A stretch of 33,092 nucleotides of DNA from SIG565 sp045651765 (GTDB lineage Bacteria > Bacillota > Clostridia > Oscillospirales > Acutalibacteraceae): NCBI GenBank assembly GCA_045651765.1, contig JAZRSY010000020.1, forward strand, positions 1 to 33,092. Reading direction: 5' to 3'. The notes below the pieces were generated by a model, which ran no database searches, was not told the DNA's origin, and saw only the letters and a list, made by a program, of their open reading frames with translations. The translations under genes were made by a program, and so were the position numbers. Shown here piece after piece: positions 15,143 to 24,164 of the stretch (position 1 is its first letter; each line of letters begins with the position of its first letter).

Positions 15143-15593
15143 ATTCAACAAGCGGCAGCATATATCCGTTAAGTTCGCTTGACGATATATCGCCGCCAAT
15201 AATTTCACCATCCAGCACAATTATGTTAACAAATGCATTGTTTAATTCTTTTGGCGAATTAATTACATACCTATACACAACGGCGTTTTTACCTAAATGA
15301 TTTTTTAGGTTAAACCCTGCTTTTATTTGTGTATCATTATAATTTTCGTACACTTTATTAAATTGTTGTGGTATTAATATTTCTTTTTGTTCAAAAACAT
15401 CTTCGTTAACACTAATACCTAAACTTTTAATAAAATTTATACGAGCATTATTATCGACTCCTGAAATTGAATCGTACCCTGATTTACAAGATAAAAATTC
15501 AACTAAAATGATAAAAAGTAAAACAACTATCAAAAAAACACATAATAATTTTTTATTGGTTATATAAAAGCAAAAAAATTTCACAAGCCACAC
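15129..15593 (-). CDS. DUF4830 membrane-anchored protein
   Basis: 154 residues with one N-terminal membrane segment (about 15-35, LLCVFLIVVLLFIILVEFL). The extracytoplasmic domain matches DUF4830 as I know it: FIKSLGISV, ILIPQQFNKVYENYNDTQ, GFNLKNHLGKNAVVYRY and IIVLDGEIIGGDISSSELNG. Function unknown; it is widespread in Clostridia. Its start is a GTG at 15593 (alternatively GTG 15584), with a weak ribosome site, 33 bases after ispF across an IR of CCAATAAAAA (15594-15619). Confidence 0.75.
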   Translation of the reverse strand: MWLVKFFCFYITNKKLLCVFLIVVLLFIILVEFLSCKSGYDSISGVDNNARINFIKSLGISVNEDVFEQKEILIPQQFNKVYENYNDTQIKAGFNLKNHLGKNAVVYRYVINSPKELNNAFVNIIVLDGEIIGGDISSSELNGYMLPLVEYGKS

Positions 15594-15626
15594 CCAATAA
15601 AAAATATTCTTTTTATTGGCAAAATA

Positions 15627-16094
15627 TTACTCAATTAAACTAACACAGTTAGCGGCTATTCCCTTTTTAGCACCCGTAAAGCCAAGGCCTTCTTCGGTAG
15701 TGGCTTTAACATTCACAAAAGCCGGTTCAATGCCGCAATCGGTTGCAATATTTTGCCTCATAACCTCTATAAAAGGTGCCATTTTGGGAGCCTGGGCAAT
15801 AATGGTTGCATCTAAATTAACAATTTTAAAACCTTTTTCGTTCAAAAGTTCAACTGTTTTTTTAAGCAAAATTCTGCTGTCAATATTTTTATATTTTGCA
15901 TCACTATCGGGGAAGTGTTTGCCAATATCGCCCAAACCGGCGGCTCCAAGCAAGGAATCACACACGGCGTGTAACAAAACGTCGGCATCGGAATGGCCTA
16001 AAAGGCCCTTTTTATGCGGTATTTCCACGCCGCCTAAAATCAGTTTTCGACCGCGTACTAATTTATGAACATCGTAACCATACCCTACTCGCAT
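15627..16094 (-). CDS. ispF: 2-C-methyl-D-erythritol 2,4-cyclodiphosphate synthase IspF
   Basis: 155 residues, the full family length. Metal ligands D8, H10 (GYGYDVH) and H42 (VLLHAVCD) are present, with H34 in LLGHSDAD, and the C-terminal KATTEEGLGFTGAKKGIAA signature is intact. It performs the fifth step of the MEP isoprenoid pathway. TAATG couples it to ispD: its ATG overlaps the ispD stop. Confidence 0.96.
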   Translation of the reverse strand: MRVGYGYDVHKLVRGRKLILGGVEIPHKKGLLGHSDADVLLHAVCDSLLGAAGLGDIGKHFPDSDAKYKNIDSRILLKKTVELLNEKGFKIVNLDATIIAQAPKMAPFIEVMRQNIATDCGIEPAFVNVKATTEEGLGFTGAKKGIAANCVSLIE

Positions 16095-16816
16095 TAATTT
16101 TCCTCCGTGTTTTCTATTAATAACTCTGCTAAAATTATATCTTCAGGGGTGGTAATTTTAATATTTTTATAACTACCCTTAACTATTTTAACGGCAATGT
16201 TTTGTTCTTCTAAAACCGAAACATCGTCGGTAAAAATTTTATTGTTTTTTAAACCATTAAAATAAAGGTCGATATTTACACCCTGCGGTGTTTGAGCTAA
16301 AACTAGTTCTTCTCTGTTAAGTGTTGTTTTAACACAGTTGTTGTTAACAGACTTTATGGTGTCTTTAACAGGTACAGCACAAACAACGCCATCGGCAACA
16401 CTTAATTCGTTACAAACATTATTTATAATTTCTTGACTAACCAAAGGCCGTGCACCATCGTGAATAAGAACTTTACTTTCGCCCTTTAAACAATTTAAAC
16501 CGTTTGTAACCGATTGTTGCCTGTTTTCGCCGCCAACGACAATATCACATAATTTGGTAATGCTATATTCTTGGCAAATATTTTGCAGTTTGAGTATATT
16601 GTCTTTATGTGCCACAACAACAATTTTCGAAATGTTGGGATTTGATTCAAACACCATTAAAGTTCTTGCAATAACAGGTATGCCACCAATTTTAGCAAAT
16701 TGCTTATTAATACCGTTCATTCGTGAAGAAAGACCTGCTGCAACAACTACCACAGGAAAGGTTTTTATATTTGTTTTGTTCTCTGAATAAGCAATTTCGA
16801 ATTCTTTTGTTTTCAT
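16094..16816 (-). CDS. ispD: 2-C-methyl-D-erythritol 4-phosphate cytidylyltransferase IspD
   Basis: 240 residues. VVVVAAGLSSRMNGINKQFA is the nucleotide-binding signature, with GGENRQQSVTNGL, LIHDGARPLVS and AQTPQG all conserved. It makes CDP-methylerythritol from CTP. The N-terminus is about 18 residues longer than usual (MKTKEFEIAYSENKTNIKTF); an internal start is not better supported, since CGGAG lies 6 bases before this ATG. It pairs with ispF as in many Clostridia. Confidence 0.95.
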   Translation of the reverse strand: MKTKEFEIAYSENKTNIKTFPVVVVAAGLSSRMNGINKQFAKIGGIPVIARTLMVFESNPNISKIVVVAHKDNILKLQNICQEYSITKLCDIVVGGENRQQSVTNGLNCLKGESKVLIHDGARPLVSQEIINNVCNELSVADGVVCAVPVKDTIKSVNNNCVKTTLNREELVLAQTPQGVNIDLYFNGLKNNKIFTDDVSVLEEQNIAVKIVKGSYKNIKITTPEDIILAELLIENTEEN

Positions 16817-16841
16817 AATAACTCCGAACTATATTAATTCT

Positions 16842-16874
16842 AAAAAGCCACACTCTACAAATGCAGAGTGTGGC
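16842..16874 (-). terminator. Terminator of the efp-CD1247 unit
   Basis: GCCACACTCT and AGAGTGTGGC form a 10-bp stem around GCATTTGT, followed by TTTTTAG on the minus strand, just after the CD1247-type gene and before ispD. Confidence 0.85.
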
Positions 16875-16885
16875 AATTTAAATTA

Positions 16886-17335
16886 TTAATCTTTTTTAGA
16901 ACAATCGCAATCGCACTCGCCTTGGCAATCACAATCAAACTCAAATTCAAGGTTGGTACCGCAATTTGGGCAATCAATTCCTTCTTCTTCGAGCATTTCA
17001 GCATCTATATAAATTGTGTCGTTGCAATTGGGGCAAGTAACTTCATATAAATCATCTTCGTCGTTGCAGCCACAATCGCAATCATCCGAGCAGCAAGAGC
17101 ACTCGTCTTCGTCATCTTCGTAAATAAAGTCTTCTAAAGTAGATAAATCTTCATCTACGGCATCGATTTGGTCGCCTAAATCGAATTGTGCATCTTCAAT
17201 GGCATCGATTTCATCGGATATATCCGATAAGATTTCGAGCATTTCGGCAATTATTTTGCCCTCATTTTTTTCGGTATCAAGCTTCATGCCTTCGGCTAAG
17301 CCTTTAACATAAGAAATTCTTTCAGAAATTGTCAT
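16886..17335 (-). CDS. CD1247-family protein with Cys-rich zinc-ribbon tail
   Basis: 149 residues. The N-terminal half (ISERISYVKGLAEGMKLD, then DISDEIDAIEDAQFDLGDQI) matches the CD1247 N-terminal domain found next to efp in Clostridia. The C-terminal half is acidic and Cys-rich: CSCCSDDCDCGC, then a ribbon CPNCNDTIYID...CPNCGTNLEF, then CDCQGECDCDC. Zn2+ binding is likely; function unknown. It follows efp by 20 bases and shares its promoter and the terminator at 16842-16874. Confidence 0.85.
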   Translation of the reverse strand: MTISERISYVKGLAEGMKLDTEKNEGKIIAEMLEILSDISDEIDAIEDAQFDLGDQIDAVDEDLSTLEDFIYEDDEDECSCCSDDCDCGCNDEDDLYEVTCPNCNDTIYIDAEMLEEEGIDCPNCGTNLEFEFDCDCQGECDCDCSKKD

Positions 17336-17355
17336 AATTAAAACCCTCCTAATAA

Positions 17356-17913
17356 TTAAGCACGTTCCATGTATTCGCCGGTACGTGTATCTATTCTAAC
17401 CATATCTCCTTCATTTATAAATAAAGGAACACGAATTTCTGCACCGGTTTCTAATGTGGCGGGTTTCATGGCGTTGGTTGCAGTATCGCCTTTAAAACCA
17501 GGGTCGGTTTTTGTAATGGCAAGTTCAACAAATGTTGGTGGCTCAACACCAAAGATATTACCTTTATAAGAAAGAATTTTACAGGTCATATTTTCTTTAA
17601 CGAATTTAAAGTTATCGCCTAATTGGTCGGCATTAACAGGAATAAGTTCGTAAGATTCAGGGTCCATAAAATAATAAAGGCCTTCATCACTGTAAGAAAA
17701 TTCCATATCTTTTCTTTCAACAAAAGCGGTTGGATATTTATCGTTAGGGTTAAAGGTGCGCTCTACAACAGAGCCTGCAATAACGTTCCTTATTTTTGTG
17801 CGAACAAAAGCTGCACCTTTACCTGGTTTTACATGTTGGAATTCGATTATTTGGTAAACGTTGCCATCCATTTCGAATGTAACGCCGTTTCTAAAATCTC
17901 CTGCACTAATCAT
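17356..17913 (-). CDS. efp: Elongation factor P
   Basis: 185 residues. It has an N-terminal KOW-like domain with the modifiable Lys K32 in HVKPGKGAAFVRTK, and two OB domains ending in VRIDTRTGEYMERA. EF-P relieves ribosome stalling at polyproline. K32 is conserved, and PGKGAA is the Bacillus-like loop modified by 5-aminopentanol in B. subtilis; the modification here is unknown. GGAGG lies about 7 bases before the ATG. Confidence 0.97.
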   Translation of the reverse strand: MISAGDFRNGVTFEMDGNVYQIIEFQHVKPGKGAAFVRTKIRNVIAGSVVERTFNPNDKYPTAFVERKDMEFSYSDEGLYYFMDPESYELIPVNADQLGDNFKFVKENMTCKILSYKGNIFGVEPPTFVELAITKTDPGFKGDTATNAMKPATLETGAEIRVPLFINEGDMVRIDTRTGEYMERA

Positions 17914-17951
17914 AAAAAATCCTCCAAAAATACAAATTTTTACCTAAAGAT

Positions 17952-17980
17952 AGTATACTTATTTTTTAACTGTTTGTCAA
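17952..17980 (-). promoter_or_regulatory. Sigma-A promoter of efp
   Basis: TTGACA (17975-17980), 17 bases, TATACT (17952-17957) on the minus strand, about 40 bases before efp and just after the aroQ stop. Confidence 0.8.
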
Positions 17981-17991
17981 GAAAATGCTTA

Positions 17992-18435
17992 TTAAAGGTT
18001 AATAAAATTACGAATTGCATTAACGGCCAATAAATAGCTGTTTTCGCCAAAACCCATAATGCTGCCTGCACACACAACCGAAATTACAGATTTATGTCTA
18101 AATTCTTCTCGAGCGGCTATATTAGACATATGAACCTCAATAAACGGCTTATTAACCGATGCAATAGCATCACGCACGGCATAACTGTAATGTGTTAAGG
18201 CACCTGCATTTATAATGCAACCGTCGTAATCATTTAACACACTTTGTATTTTAGTAACAATATCGCCTTCGCAGTTAGACTGGAAAAAATCGCATTCAAG
18301 TTTCATTCCGCTAGCGTAGGTTTTAATGTTTTCGTTAATGGTGTTTAATGTTTTTTTGCCGTAAACATCCGGTTCTCTTGCACCTAACATATTTAGGTTA
18401 GGGCCGTTAATAATAAGAATTTTTCCGGTTTTCAT
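17992..18435 (-). CDS. aroQ: Type II 3-dehydroquinate dehydratase AroQ
   Basis: 147 residues, the family length. IINGPNLNMLGAREPDVYG (with the catalytic Tyr), FFQSNCEGDIV, NAGALTHYSYAVRDAI, FIEVHMSN and MGFGENSYLLA are all intact. It catalyses the third step of the shikimate pathway. It follows the AP-endonuclease-like gene by one base, so it is the third gene of the yqeG operon. Confidence 0.96.
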   Translation of the reverse strand: MKTGKILIINGPNLNMLGAREPDVYGKKTLNTINENIKTYASGMKLECDFFQSNCEGDIVTKIQSVLNDYDGCIINAGALTHYSYAVRDAIASVNKPFIEVHMSNIAAREEFRHKSVISVVCAGSIMGFGENSYLLAVNAIRNFINL

Positions 18436-18436
18436 A

Positions 18437-19288
18437 TTAAAGCAACTCCTTATAATAGTTTTTCATAATAAGTGCATCTTCGGCTTGAGTGCCATCGGAT
18501 TCACAAATAAAAATTGGCGAACATTGCTTTTTAGCGGTAAGCTCCATTACAGGTTCAAAACTTGGCCCGAAAACATTGTCGTCAAATGTTAAATGTTTTT
18601 TCTCGCCGCCTGTGGTGTATTCTATTTTAGAAAAATGTGAATGAAATTCCTTAAGCCTTGAAATACCAAGTTCATTTTCTATTGAATTAAAAATATTTTC
18701 AAAATCTGAATATGTTTTAAGCCCACCCAGTGTTCTGGCATTCAAATGGCCAAAATCTATACACGGCAAAAGCCTTTCATCCAACTTACAGAGTTCTAAA
18801 ACCTCGTGCAAGGTGCCTAATTGGTTAATTTTACCCATGGTTTCAGGGCAAATGCGAATATGCGAAAGGCCGTTTTCATCCAACGCTTTTATGGCTATTT
18901 TCATGGTATCAATTGCTAAATCTAATGCAGTTTCGCGCGAGATTTTACCGCAAGAGCCGGTGTGAACAATAATTCTGTTGCCACCCATTGCATTAACGGC
19001 TTTAGCGCTGGCTAAAATATAATTAACCGAATTTAACCGTTTTTCTTCCTCTACCGAAGACATAGATATATAATAAGGTGCATGTAAAGACAGTGTGATA
19101 TTTTTTTCTTTTGCCAAAGCACCTAACTGCGCTGCTTTATCAAGCCCAATGTTAACACCTCTGCCACATTGGTATTCAAAGGCATCTAACCCCAATTTTT
19201 CAATATATTCGGGCACCTGTAAACTATGCTTGTACCCCATTTTTGAAAAGCTTAACGAATTGCCCGCAGGGCCGAATTTAGCCGACAT
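18437..19288 (-). CDS. Endonuclease IV-like TIM-barrel protein
   Basis: 283 residues of the AP endonuclease 2 fold (PF01261). Candidate zinc ligands in the Nfo order: H in LSLHAPYY, H in IIVHTGSCG, E in ICPETMGK, D and H in CIDFGHLNA, H in EFHSHFSKIEY, and E in FICESDG. It is probably a deoxyribonuclease IV for abasic-site repair, but sugar isomerases share the fold. ATG 19288 has AGGAG 8 bases upstream. It lies 11 bases after yqeG and one base before aroQ. Confidence 0.75.
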   Translation of the reverse strand: MSAKFGPAGNSLSFSKMGYKHSLQVPEYIEKLGLDAFEYQCGRGVNIGLDKAAQLGALAKEKNITLSLHAPYYISMSSVEEEKRLNSVNYILASAKAVNAMGGNRIIVHTGSCGKISRETALDLAIDTMKIAIKALDENGLSHIRICPETMGKINQLGTLHEVLELCKLDERLLPCIDFGHLNARTLGGLKTYSDFENIFNSIENELGISRLKEFHSHFSKIEYTTGGEKKHLTFDDNVFGPSFEPVMELTAKKQCSPIFICESDGTQAEDALIMKNYYKELL

Positions 19289-19299
19289 AAACAAAGCTC

Positions 19300-19785
19300 C
19301 TAAAATTTATAAATTTTGTAAAGTTGTTTTTCAAAAAATCTTCTTACTCTAAAACTTAACATTGGTTCAGGCAAAATCGGGTCTAAAATTATCGACTTTA
19401 TGCCCGATAAATGAGCACCTAAAGAATCGGTAAATAATTGGTCGCCAACCAAAGCAATATGCCTTTTTTTAATTTTTAATTTTTTAAAGGCTGCAAAAAA
19501 TTTAAACGGCAATGGTTTTAATGCTAACGGAATATAATCAAGCCCTATTTTTTTCGCAAAAGGTTCAACCCTTTTGTTTTTAGAGTTGGATAATATTAAA
19601 AGTTTAATGCCTGCATTTTGCATTGTAGTAATCCAATCAAGTAAACCATTTGCAAGGTCTTGTCCGTGGTGGGTGGACAAGGTATTGTCAACATCCAACA
19701 ACAAGGCCTTAATGTCAAAATCTTTTAATAATTGCAGGCTAATATCGGTAATGTTATTAAGTTTTACATTAGGTTTAAATAACAT
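19300..19785 (-). CDS. yqeG: YqeG-type HAD IIIA phosphatase
   Basis: 161 residues. The HAD nucleophile motif LLLDVDNTLSTH, the second motif LLILSNSKN and the third motif ALVGDQLFTDSLGAHLSGIK are present. YqeG-family proteins are linked to ribosome or phosphatidylglycerophosphate roles in different lineages; the substrate here is unknown. ATG 19785 has TTTGGAG 6 bases upstream. It sits just behind the rpsU terminator with no promoter of its own, so it may be transcribed by partial read-through. Confidence 0.85.
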   Translation of the reverse strand: MLFKPNVKLNNITDISLQLLKDFDIKALLLDVDNTLSTHHGQDLANGLLDWITTMQNAGIKLLILSNSKNKRVEPFAKKIGLDYIPLALKPLPFKFFAAFKKLKIKKRHIALVGDQLFTDSLGAHLSGIKSIILDPILPEPMLSFRVRRFFEKQLYKIYKF

Positions 19786-19810
19786 AAACTTCTCCAAATT
19801 TAAAAAAATA

Positions 19811-19834
19811 AAAAGCGGTTTATAAACCGCTTTT
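19811..19834 (-). terminator. Terminator of rpsU
   Basis: AAAAGCGGTTTATAAACCGCTTTT is an almost perfect palindrome followed by TTTTTT on the minus strand and T-rich on the plus strand too. It separates rpsU from yqeG. Confidence 0.85.
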
Positions 19835-19852
19835 TACAGATAAAACTACCAA

Positions 19853-20029
19853 TTAGCGGAATTTGCGCTTACGTGCTGCTTCCGACTTCTTTTTGCGCTT
19901 TACAGAGGGCTTTTCATAGTGCTCTCTTTTGCGAACCTCTTGAATTACGCCATCTTTAGCAGTTTGCCTTTTAAAGCGGCGAAGAGCATTATCAAGCGAC
20001 TCGTTTTCTTTTAAACGAACCTGACTCAT
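19853..20029 (-). CDS. rpsU: Ribosomal protein bS21
   Basis: 58 residues: MSQVRLKENESLDNALRRFK ... KREHYEKPSVKRKKK ... ARKRKFR, the typical bS21 with its basic tail. It is a small-subunit protein needed for initiation. The ATG has GGGAGGG upstream. A promoter at 20080-20109 and a terminator make it a separate unit. Confidence 0.97.
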   Translation of the reverse strand: MSQVRLKENESLDNALRRFKRQTAKDGVIQEVRKREHYEKPSVKRKKKSEAARKRKFR

Positions 20030-20079
20030 TCAATTTCCCTCCCTTAGCAAAATTCGTAATGTCTTAACAGTTACAATGT

Positions 20080-20109
20080 ATTATACCTTATTATTCACAA
20101 TATTGTCAA
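20080..20109 (-). promoter_or_regulatory. Sigma-A promoter of rpsU
   Basis: TTGACA (20104-20109), 18 bases, TATAAT (20080-20085) on the minus strand, 50 bases before rpsU. It is divergent from the ATPase promoter. Confidence 0.8.
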
Positions 20110-20148
20110 GAGGAATTATTAATATTTACAAATTTTTGTATATATTGG

Positions 20149-20177
20149 TTGATTAATTTGTAAAAATATTGTATTAT
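20149..20177 (+). promoter_or_regulatory. Sigma-A promoter of the P-type ATPase homologue
   Basis: TTGATT (20149-20154), 17 bases, TATTAT (20172-20177) on the plus strand, about 30 bases before the ATG. Confidence 0.6.
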
Positions 20178-20207
20178 TGAAATATATATTTCGTTTGGAG
20201 GAACCGT

Positions 20208-22805
20208 ATGATTTGGCATAGCAGCGAAAAAAATGCCGTACTAAATTATTTTAATGTAAATAAGTTAGACGGTTTAAATACCGAAAAAGCCGACATTATT
20301 TTTAATGATTTAACCAATAAGAAAAAAGAGAATAATTTAATATTATTAGCACGCACATTCGGAAAAACTTTTACCAAAACTCTAAACATTGTTTTAATTG
20401 CATCGGTTTTAATTATGGTGCTAATTTCTCTTTTTACCGAAACGGCAATACAAATTCCTGTGGTTATTATTTTGGCTGTTTTGGTTTTACAGGCTATTTG
20501 CACCGTTATTGAAAATAGATTTTTTAATAAACTATACCATTCGTTAGATGATTATAAAAAATACAGCTCAACCGTTATAAGAAACGGCCAAGAAATTAAC
20601 ATAGCATCTGACGGTGTAGTTCCGGGCGATATTATTAAACTTAAATTTGGCGATTTAATTCCGGCCGATGCCCGTTTAATTGAAGCCAACAACTTTAGGT
20701 GCGACGAATATGTTTTGACCGGCGAAATTGTTTATACCGAAAAAAACCCTGATACCGTTGTTCCCGATATTTCTAATATAAAAGAACGAATTAATATGGT
20801 TTTTGCCGGTTGCAGTGTTATGTCGGGCACGGCTTTAGCTGTTGTTACCGAAACAGGAACTTCAACCGAGCTTGAAAAACAAAAAATTAATAACTTTTAC
20901 TTATACGACGAAAAAAAATCCGATATGGCTTTAATTTCTAAAATTTCGGCCTATGTTGTAGGTATAACGGCATCTATATATTTTCTGTTATACCTTATAT
21001 TTACCGGTGGTTCTTACGAACAAAATTTTGCAGTAACCATTATTTATGCCATTATAAGTAGTGTGGCGTTAGCTATTGCCTGCTTCCCGGAAAGTCTGCC
21101 TAATTCAATTTCATTAATAAAATCAATTGGCACTAACAAACTTTTAGAAGACGGAACCATTGTTTTAGATGACCACGCCGTTAAAAAAGCCGCCTCGGTT
21201 TCGGTTATTTGCGCCGACAAAGGCGAGGTTTTTACAACCGACCAATATGCTGTTTCTAAACTTTTCAACGGCAAAAAAATAACCGATTTGCCTGCTAACA
21301 CGCCCGACAGCAGCGACCTTATGTTAGCAAAACTTTCGGTAATTTGTTCGGATGGTTCTAAAAACGATTCGACCCAACAAGCAGCCCTTAAATTTTGCCA
21401 AGATTATGCAGGGTTGTCGGCCGAAGATGCTAAAAATTTATATCCTGCTTTAACGGTCATTCCTTTTGATAACGAAAGAAAGTTGGTTACAACCGTTAAT
21501 ATGGTTAACGGCAAACCATTTGCCATTGTTAAGGGTGCGCCCGAAATTTTAGTGCCAAAATGTATTGGCATTGACGGAAACACCGCCCTTAAAATTAACG
21601 ATTTAATGGGTGAAGAAGCCCTTAAGGTTATTGCCGTTGGTTACAAAGAATTAGACGAAGTTCAGGCTATTCCTAATGTATATGAACTGGAATCCGACCT
21701 TACCTTTGCAGGTTTTATTGGTTTTGAAACCGAGCTTAGCGAAAACATTGTTAAAACTGTAAAGGTTTTAGAAAAGGCTTCTATTAGAACTATTATGATA
21801 ACCGGCGATAATTTAAATACCGCCATGGCACTTGCTCGCAGGGCAGGAATTTTACACGATAATTTAAAATATATTACCGATGAAGAATTAAATAATATGA
21901 GCGATGAAGAACTAGACCGCGAAATAACATCTTATGCCCTTTTTGCTCGTATTACACCGGCTAATAGGTTTAGAATTGTAAAGGCACTGCAACACAATAA
22001 CGAAAAGGTTGCCATTACGGGCAGCAGCGTGTTCGATGCACCTTCGCTCAGAAAAGCAACCGTTGGCTTAGCACTTAAAAATGACTCTTGTGATGTTGCT
22101 AAAAACGCGTCTGATTTAATTATTAACAACACAGGTTTATCATCTATTTTAAAAACCATTGCAACCTGTAAAAACATTTACAACAACATGCGAAGTGTTG
22201 TTAACTATATGCTTAGCAGTAATTTGGGCGAATTATTAACCGAGATTTTAGGTTTAATTATATTTAGAGTGCCCGTATTCTTAGCCGCACAACTGTTATT
22301 AGTTAATTTAATTACCGATATTTTTCCCACATTAACCATTGCATACACCCCTGTAGACACTAACTCATTACCCCGCAGCAACTCAAAAACATTTACCTTG
22401 CAATCAATTACAAAAATATTAATTCAAGGTTTTATTATGGCTATGTTATCCATAATTGGTTTTTCAATAGGTAATAAATACTCTATCGAGGTGGGACGTG
22501 CTGTTGTTTTTGCAACAATAGGATTTTCACAAATGGCACAAATTATTTGCAACCAAAACAACGAATTTGTATTCAAAAACAACATATTTAAAAACAAGCA
22601 CATTTTGTTGTCGACAGGTGTCGGAACCGCATTATTAATTCTTGTTTTGGCCACACCAATTGGTAGCTTGTTCGGTATGGCTTGTATTCCTTCAAACCTT
22701 ATAACAACCGTTATTTTGTTGCCAATAATATTTATAATTTGTAACGAACTAACAAAATTAGGCTTTAAGTTATTTAATAAATACTCAAAGCCTAAAACAA
22801 ATTAA
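20208..22805 (+). CDS. P-type cation ATPase homologue with degenerate catalytic motifs
   Basis: 865 residues, full length for a Ca2+-type (PII) ATPase, and the only long plus-strand gene. The domain order is right: N-terminal WHSSEKNAVLNYFNV, membrane pairs, actuator, PESLP in M4, the P and N domains (KGAPE, MITGDN), and six C-terminal helices with LLLVNLITDIFPTLTIAYTP. But key residues are changed: TGES is TGEI (171-174), DKTGT is DKGEV (337-341, in CADKGEVFTT), and TGDGVNDAP is TGSSVFDAP (604-612). The phosphorylated Asp is kept, but the Thr/Gly after it and the Mg2+-binding hinge Asp are lost. There is no frameshift. It is probably a catalytically dead or altered homologue; cation unknown. 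GGAGGAAC lies 6 bases before the ATG. Confidence 0.85.
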   Translation: MIWHSSEKNAVLNYFNVNKLDGLNTEKADIIFNDLTNKKKENNLILLARTFGKTFTKTLNIVLIASVLIMVLISLFTETAIQIPVVIILAVLVLQAICTVIENRFFNKLYHSLDDYKKYSSTVIRNGQEINIASDGVVPGDIIKLKFGDLIPADARLIEANNFRCDEYVLTGEIVYTEKNPDTVVPDISNIKERINMVFAGCSVMSGTALAVVTETGTSTELEKQKINNFYLYDEKKSDMALISKISAYVVGITASIYFLLYLIFTGGSYEQNFAVTIIYAIISSVALAIACFPESLPNSISLIKSIGTNKLLEDGTIVLDDHAVKKAASVSVICADKGEVFTTDQYAVSKLFNGKKITDLPANTPDSSDLMLAKLSVICSDGSKNDSTQQAALKFCQDYAGLSAEDAKNLYPALTVIPFDNERKLVTTVNMVNGKPFAIVKGAPEILVPKCIGIDGNTALKINDLMGEEALKVIAVGYKELDEVQAIPNVYELESDLTFAGFIGFETELSENIVKTVKVLEKASIRTIMITGDNLNTAMALARRAGILHDNLKYITDEELNNMSDEELDREITSYALFARITPANRFRIVKALQHNNEKVAITGSSVFDAPSLRKATVGLALKNDSCDVAKNASDLIINNTGLSSILKTIATCKNIYNNMRSVVNYMLSSNLGELLTEILGLIIFRVPVFLAAQLLLVNLITDIFPTLTIAYTPVDTNSLPRSNSKTFTLQSITKILIQGFIMAMLSIIGFSIGNKYSIEVGRAVVFATIGFSQMAQIICNQNNEFVFKNNIFKNKHILLSTGVGTALLILVLATPIGSLFGMACIPSNLITTVILLPIIFIICNELTKLGFKLFNKYSKPKTN

Positions 22806-24151
22806 CATATTAAAGAAATTGCATCTTTCAGCGTTCTTACCCCTATTACCTCTATAGATAAATCATTAGGTAAATTTTTAAGGCACAGTTTTGGGATTAT
22901 ACATTTTTTGAATCCTAAACGCTGTGCCTCTTTTATTCTTGAAAGCACCTGCGAAACCGAGCGAATCTCGCCCGATAAACCAATTTCGCCAAAGGCAATG
23001 GTTTCGGCATCAAGCGGTACATCCCTTACGGCAGAAACCAACGACATTGCCGCTGCTAAATCGGCGGCGGGTTCATCTAAACTAAGGCCGCCAGTAATGT
23101 TTATGTATGTGTCTAAATTAGAAAAATAAAGGCCTTCCCTTTTTTCCAAAACCGCTAAAATTAAGTTTAAGCGGTTATAATCGAAGCCGGCGGCCATTCT
23201 TCTTGGGTTGCCAAAACCTGTTGAAGAAACTAAAACCTGAACCTCGGCTAAAATTGGGCGTGTGCCCTCCATTACACAGGTAATGGCGCTGCCCGAAACA
23301 TTTTTAATTCTGTCGGACAATAGCATTGCCGAAGGATTTTCAACCTGATTTAAACCATTTTCGTTCATTTCAAAAACGCCTATTTCATTAGTAGAGCCAA
23401 AACGGTTCTTGTTGGCCCTTAAAATTCTGTAGGCTTGTGTTTTTTCACCCTCGAAATATAAAACCGTGTCTACAATATGCTCTAAAATTTTAGGTCCTGC
23501 AATATCTCCGCCCTTGTTAACATGGCCAACAATAAAAATTGGTATATCTAGTGTTTTGCCCACATTTAATAATAGTTTGGTGGATTCTCTAACCTGCACA
23601 ACACTGCCCGACATAGCCGATAATTCCGAAACGCTCATTGTTTGAATTGAGTCAATCATAACAATTTGCGGCTTATTTATTCTTATGTATTCGCAAACAG
23701 ACAAAATATCGGTGTCGGCCATAATTTCTAAATTGTCATTTCGGACCCCTAACCTTTCGGCCCTTAATTTAATTTGCACGGCCGATTCTTCGCCCGAAAC
23801 ATACAAAATATTTTGGTCTTTTAGTGCGTTGCAAATTTGCAATAAAATGGTGGATTTACCAATGCCGGGGTCGCCGCCTAAAAGCACCATAGAGCCCTTT
23901 ACAATTCCGCCGCCCAAAACCCTGTCGAGCTCGGAAATTCCGGTAATATACCTGTGTTCATCCACTATTTTAATATCGTTTAATTTTACTGCGGTGCTAT
24001 TAAAAACAGTAGGTTTATTTTTTGCTGCAGAAACAACTATTTGTTCCTCTAATGTGTTCCATTCGTTACAACCGGGGCACCTGCCCGACCATTTAATGCT
24101 TTGGGCGCCGCACGAATTACAAACAAAAACCGTTTTGTTTCCACTTGCCAT
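22802..24151 (-). CDS. radA: DNA repair protein RadA
   Basis: 449 residues. A C4 zinc finger (C11, C14, C25, C28: CNSCGAQSIKWSGRCPGC), a RecA-like core with Walker A GGDPGIGKST (92-101) and the RadA motif KNRFG, and a Lon-like C-terminal domain (SLVSAVRDVPL, AFGEIGLSGEIRSV) are intact. It branch-migrates recombination intermediates. An AAAGGGG ribosome site precedes the ATG. It is 13 bases after the cwlD remnant, so it was probably expressed from the cwlD promoter, now cut off by the element. It converges with the ATPase gene: the two stops share four bases (TTAA). Confidence 0.96.
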   Translation of the reverse strand: MASGNKTVFVCNSCGAQSIKWSGRCPGCNEWNTLEEQIVVSAAKNKPTVFNSTAVKLNDIKIVDEHRYITGISELDRVLGGGIVKGSMVLLGGDPGIGKSTILLQICNALKDQNILYVSGEESAVQIKLRAERLGVRNDNLEIMADTDILSVCEYIRINKPQIVMIDSIQTMSVSELSAMSGSVVQVRESTKLLLNVGKTLDIPIFIVGHVNKGGDIAGPKILEHIVDTVLYFEGEKTQAYRILRANKNRFGSTNEIGVFEMNENGLNQVENPSAMLLSDRIKNVSGSAITCVMEGTRPILAEVQVLVSSTGFGNPRRMAAGFDYNRLNLILAVLEKREGLYFSNLDTYINITGGLSLDEPAADLAAAMSLVSAVRDVPLDAETIAFGEIGLSGEIRSVSQVLSRIKEAQRLGFKKCIIPKLCLKNLPNDLSIEVIGVRTLKDAISLIC

Positions 24152-24164
24152 TTTTTATTCCCCT

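Noticed and set aside
15594..15619. Inverted repeat CCAATAAAAA as ispF terminator
   Set aside because: Pure A/T-rich stem followed by GTGTGG, not a T tract; more likely chance in the gap.
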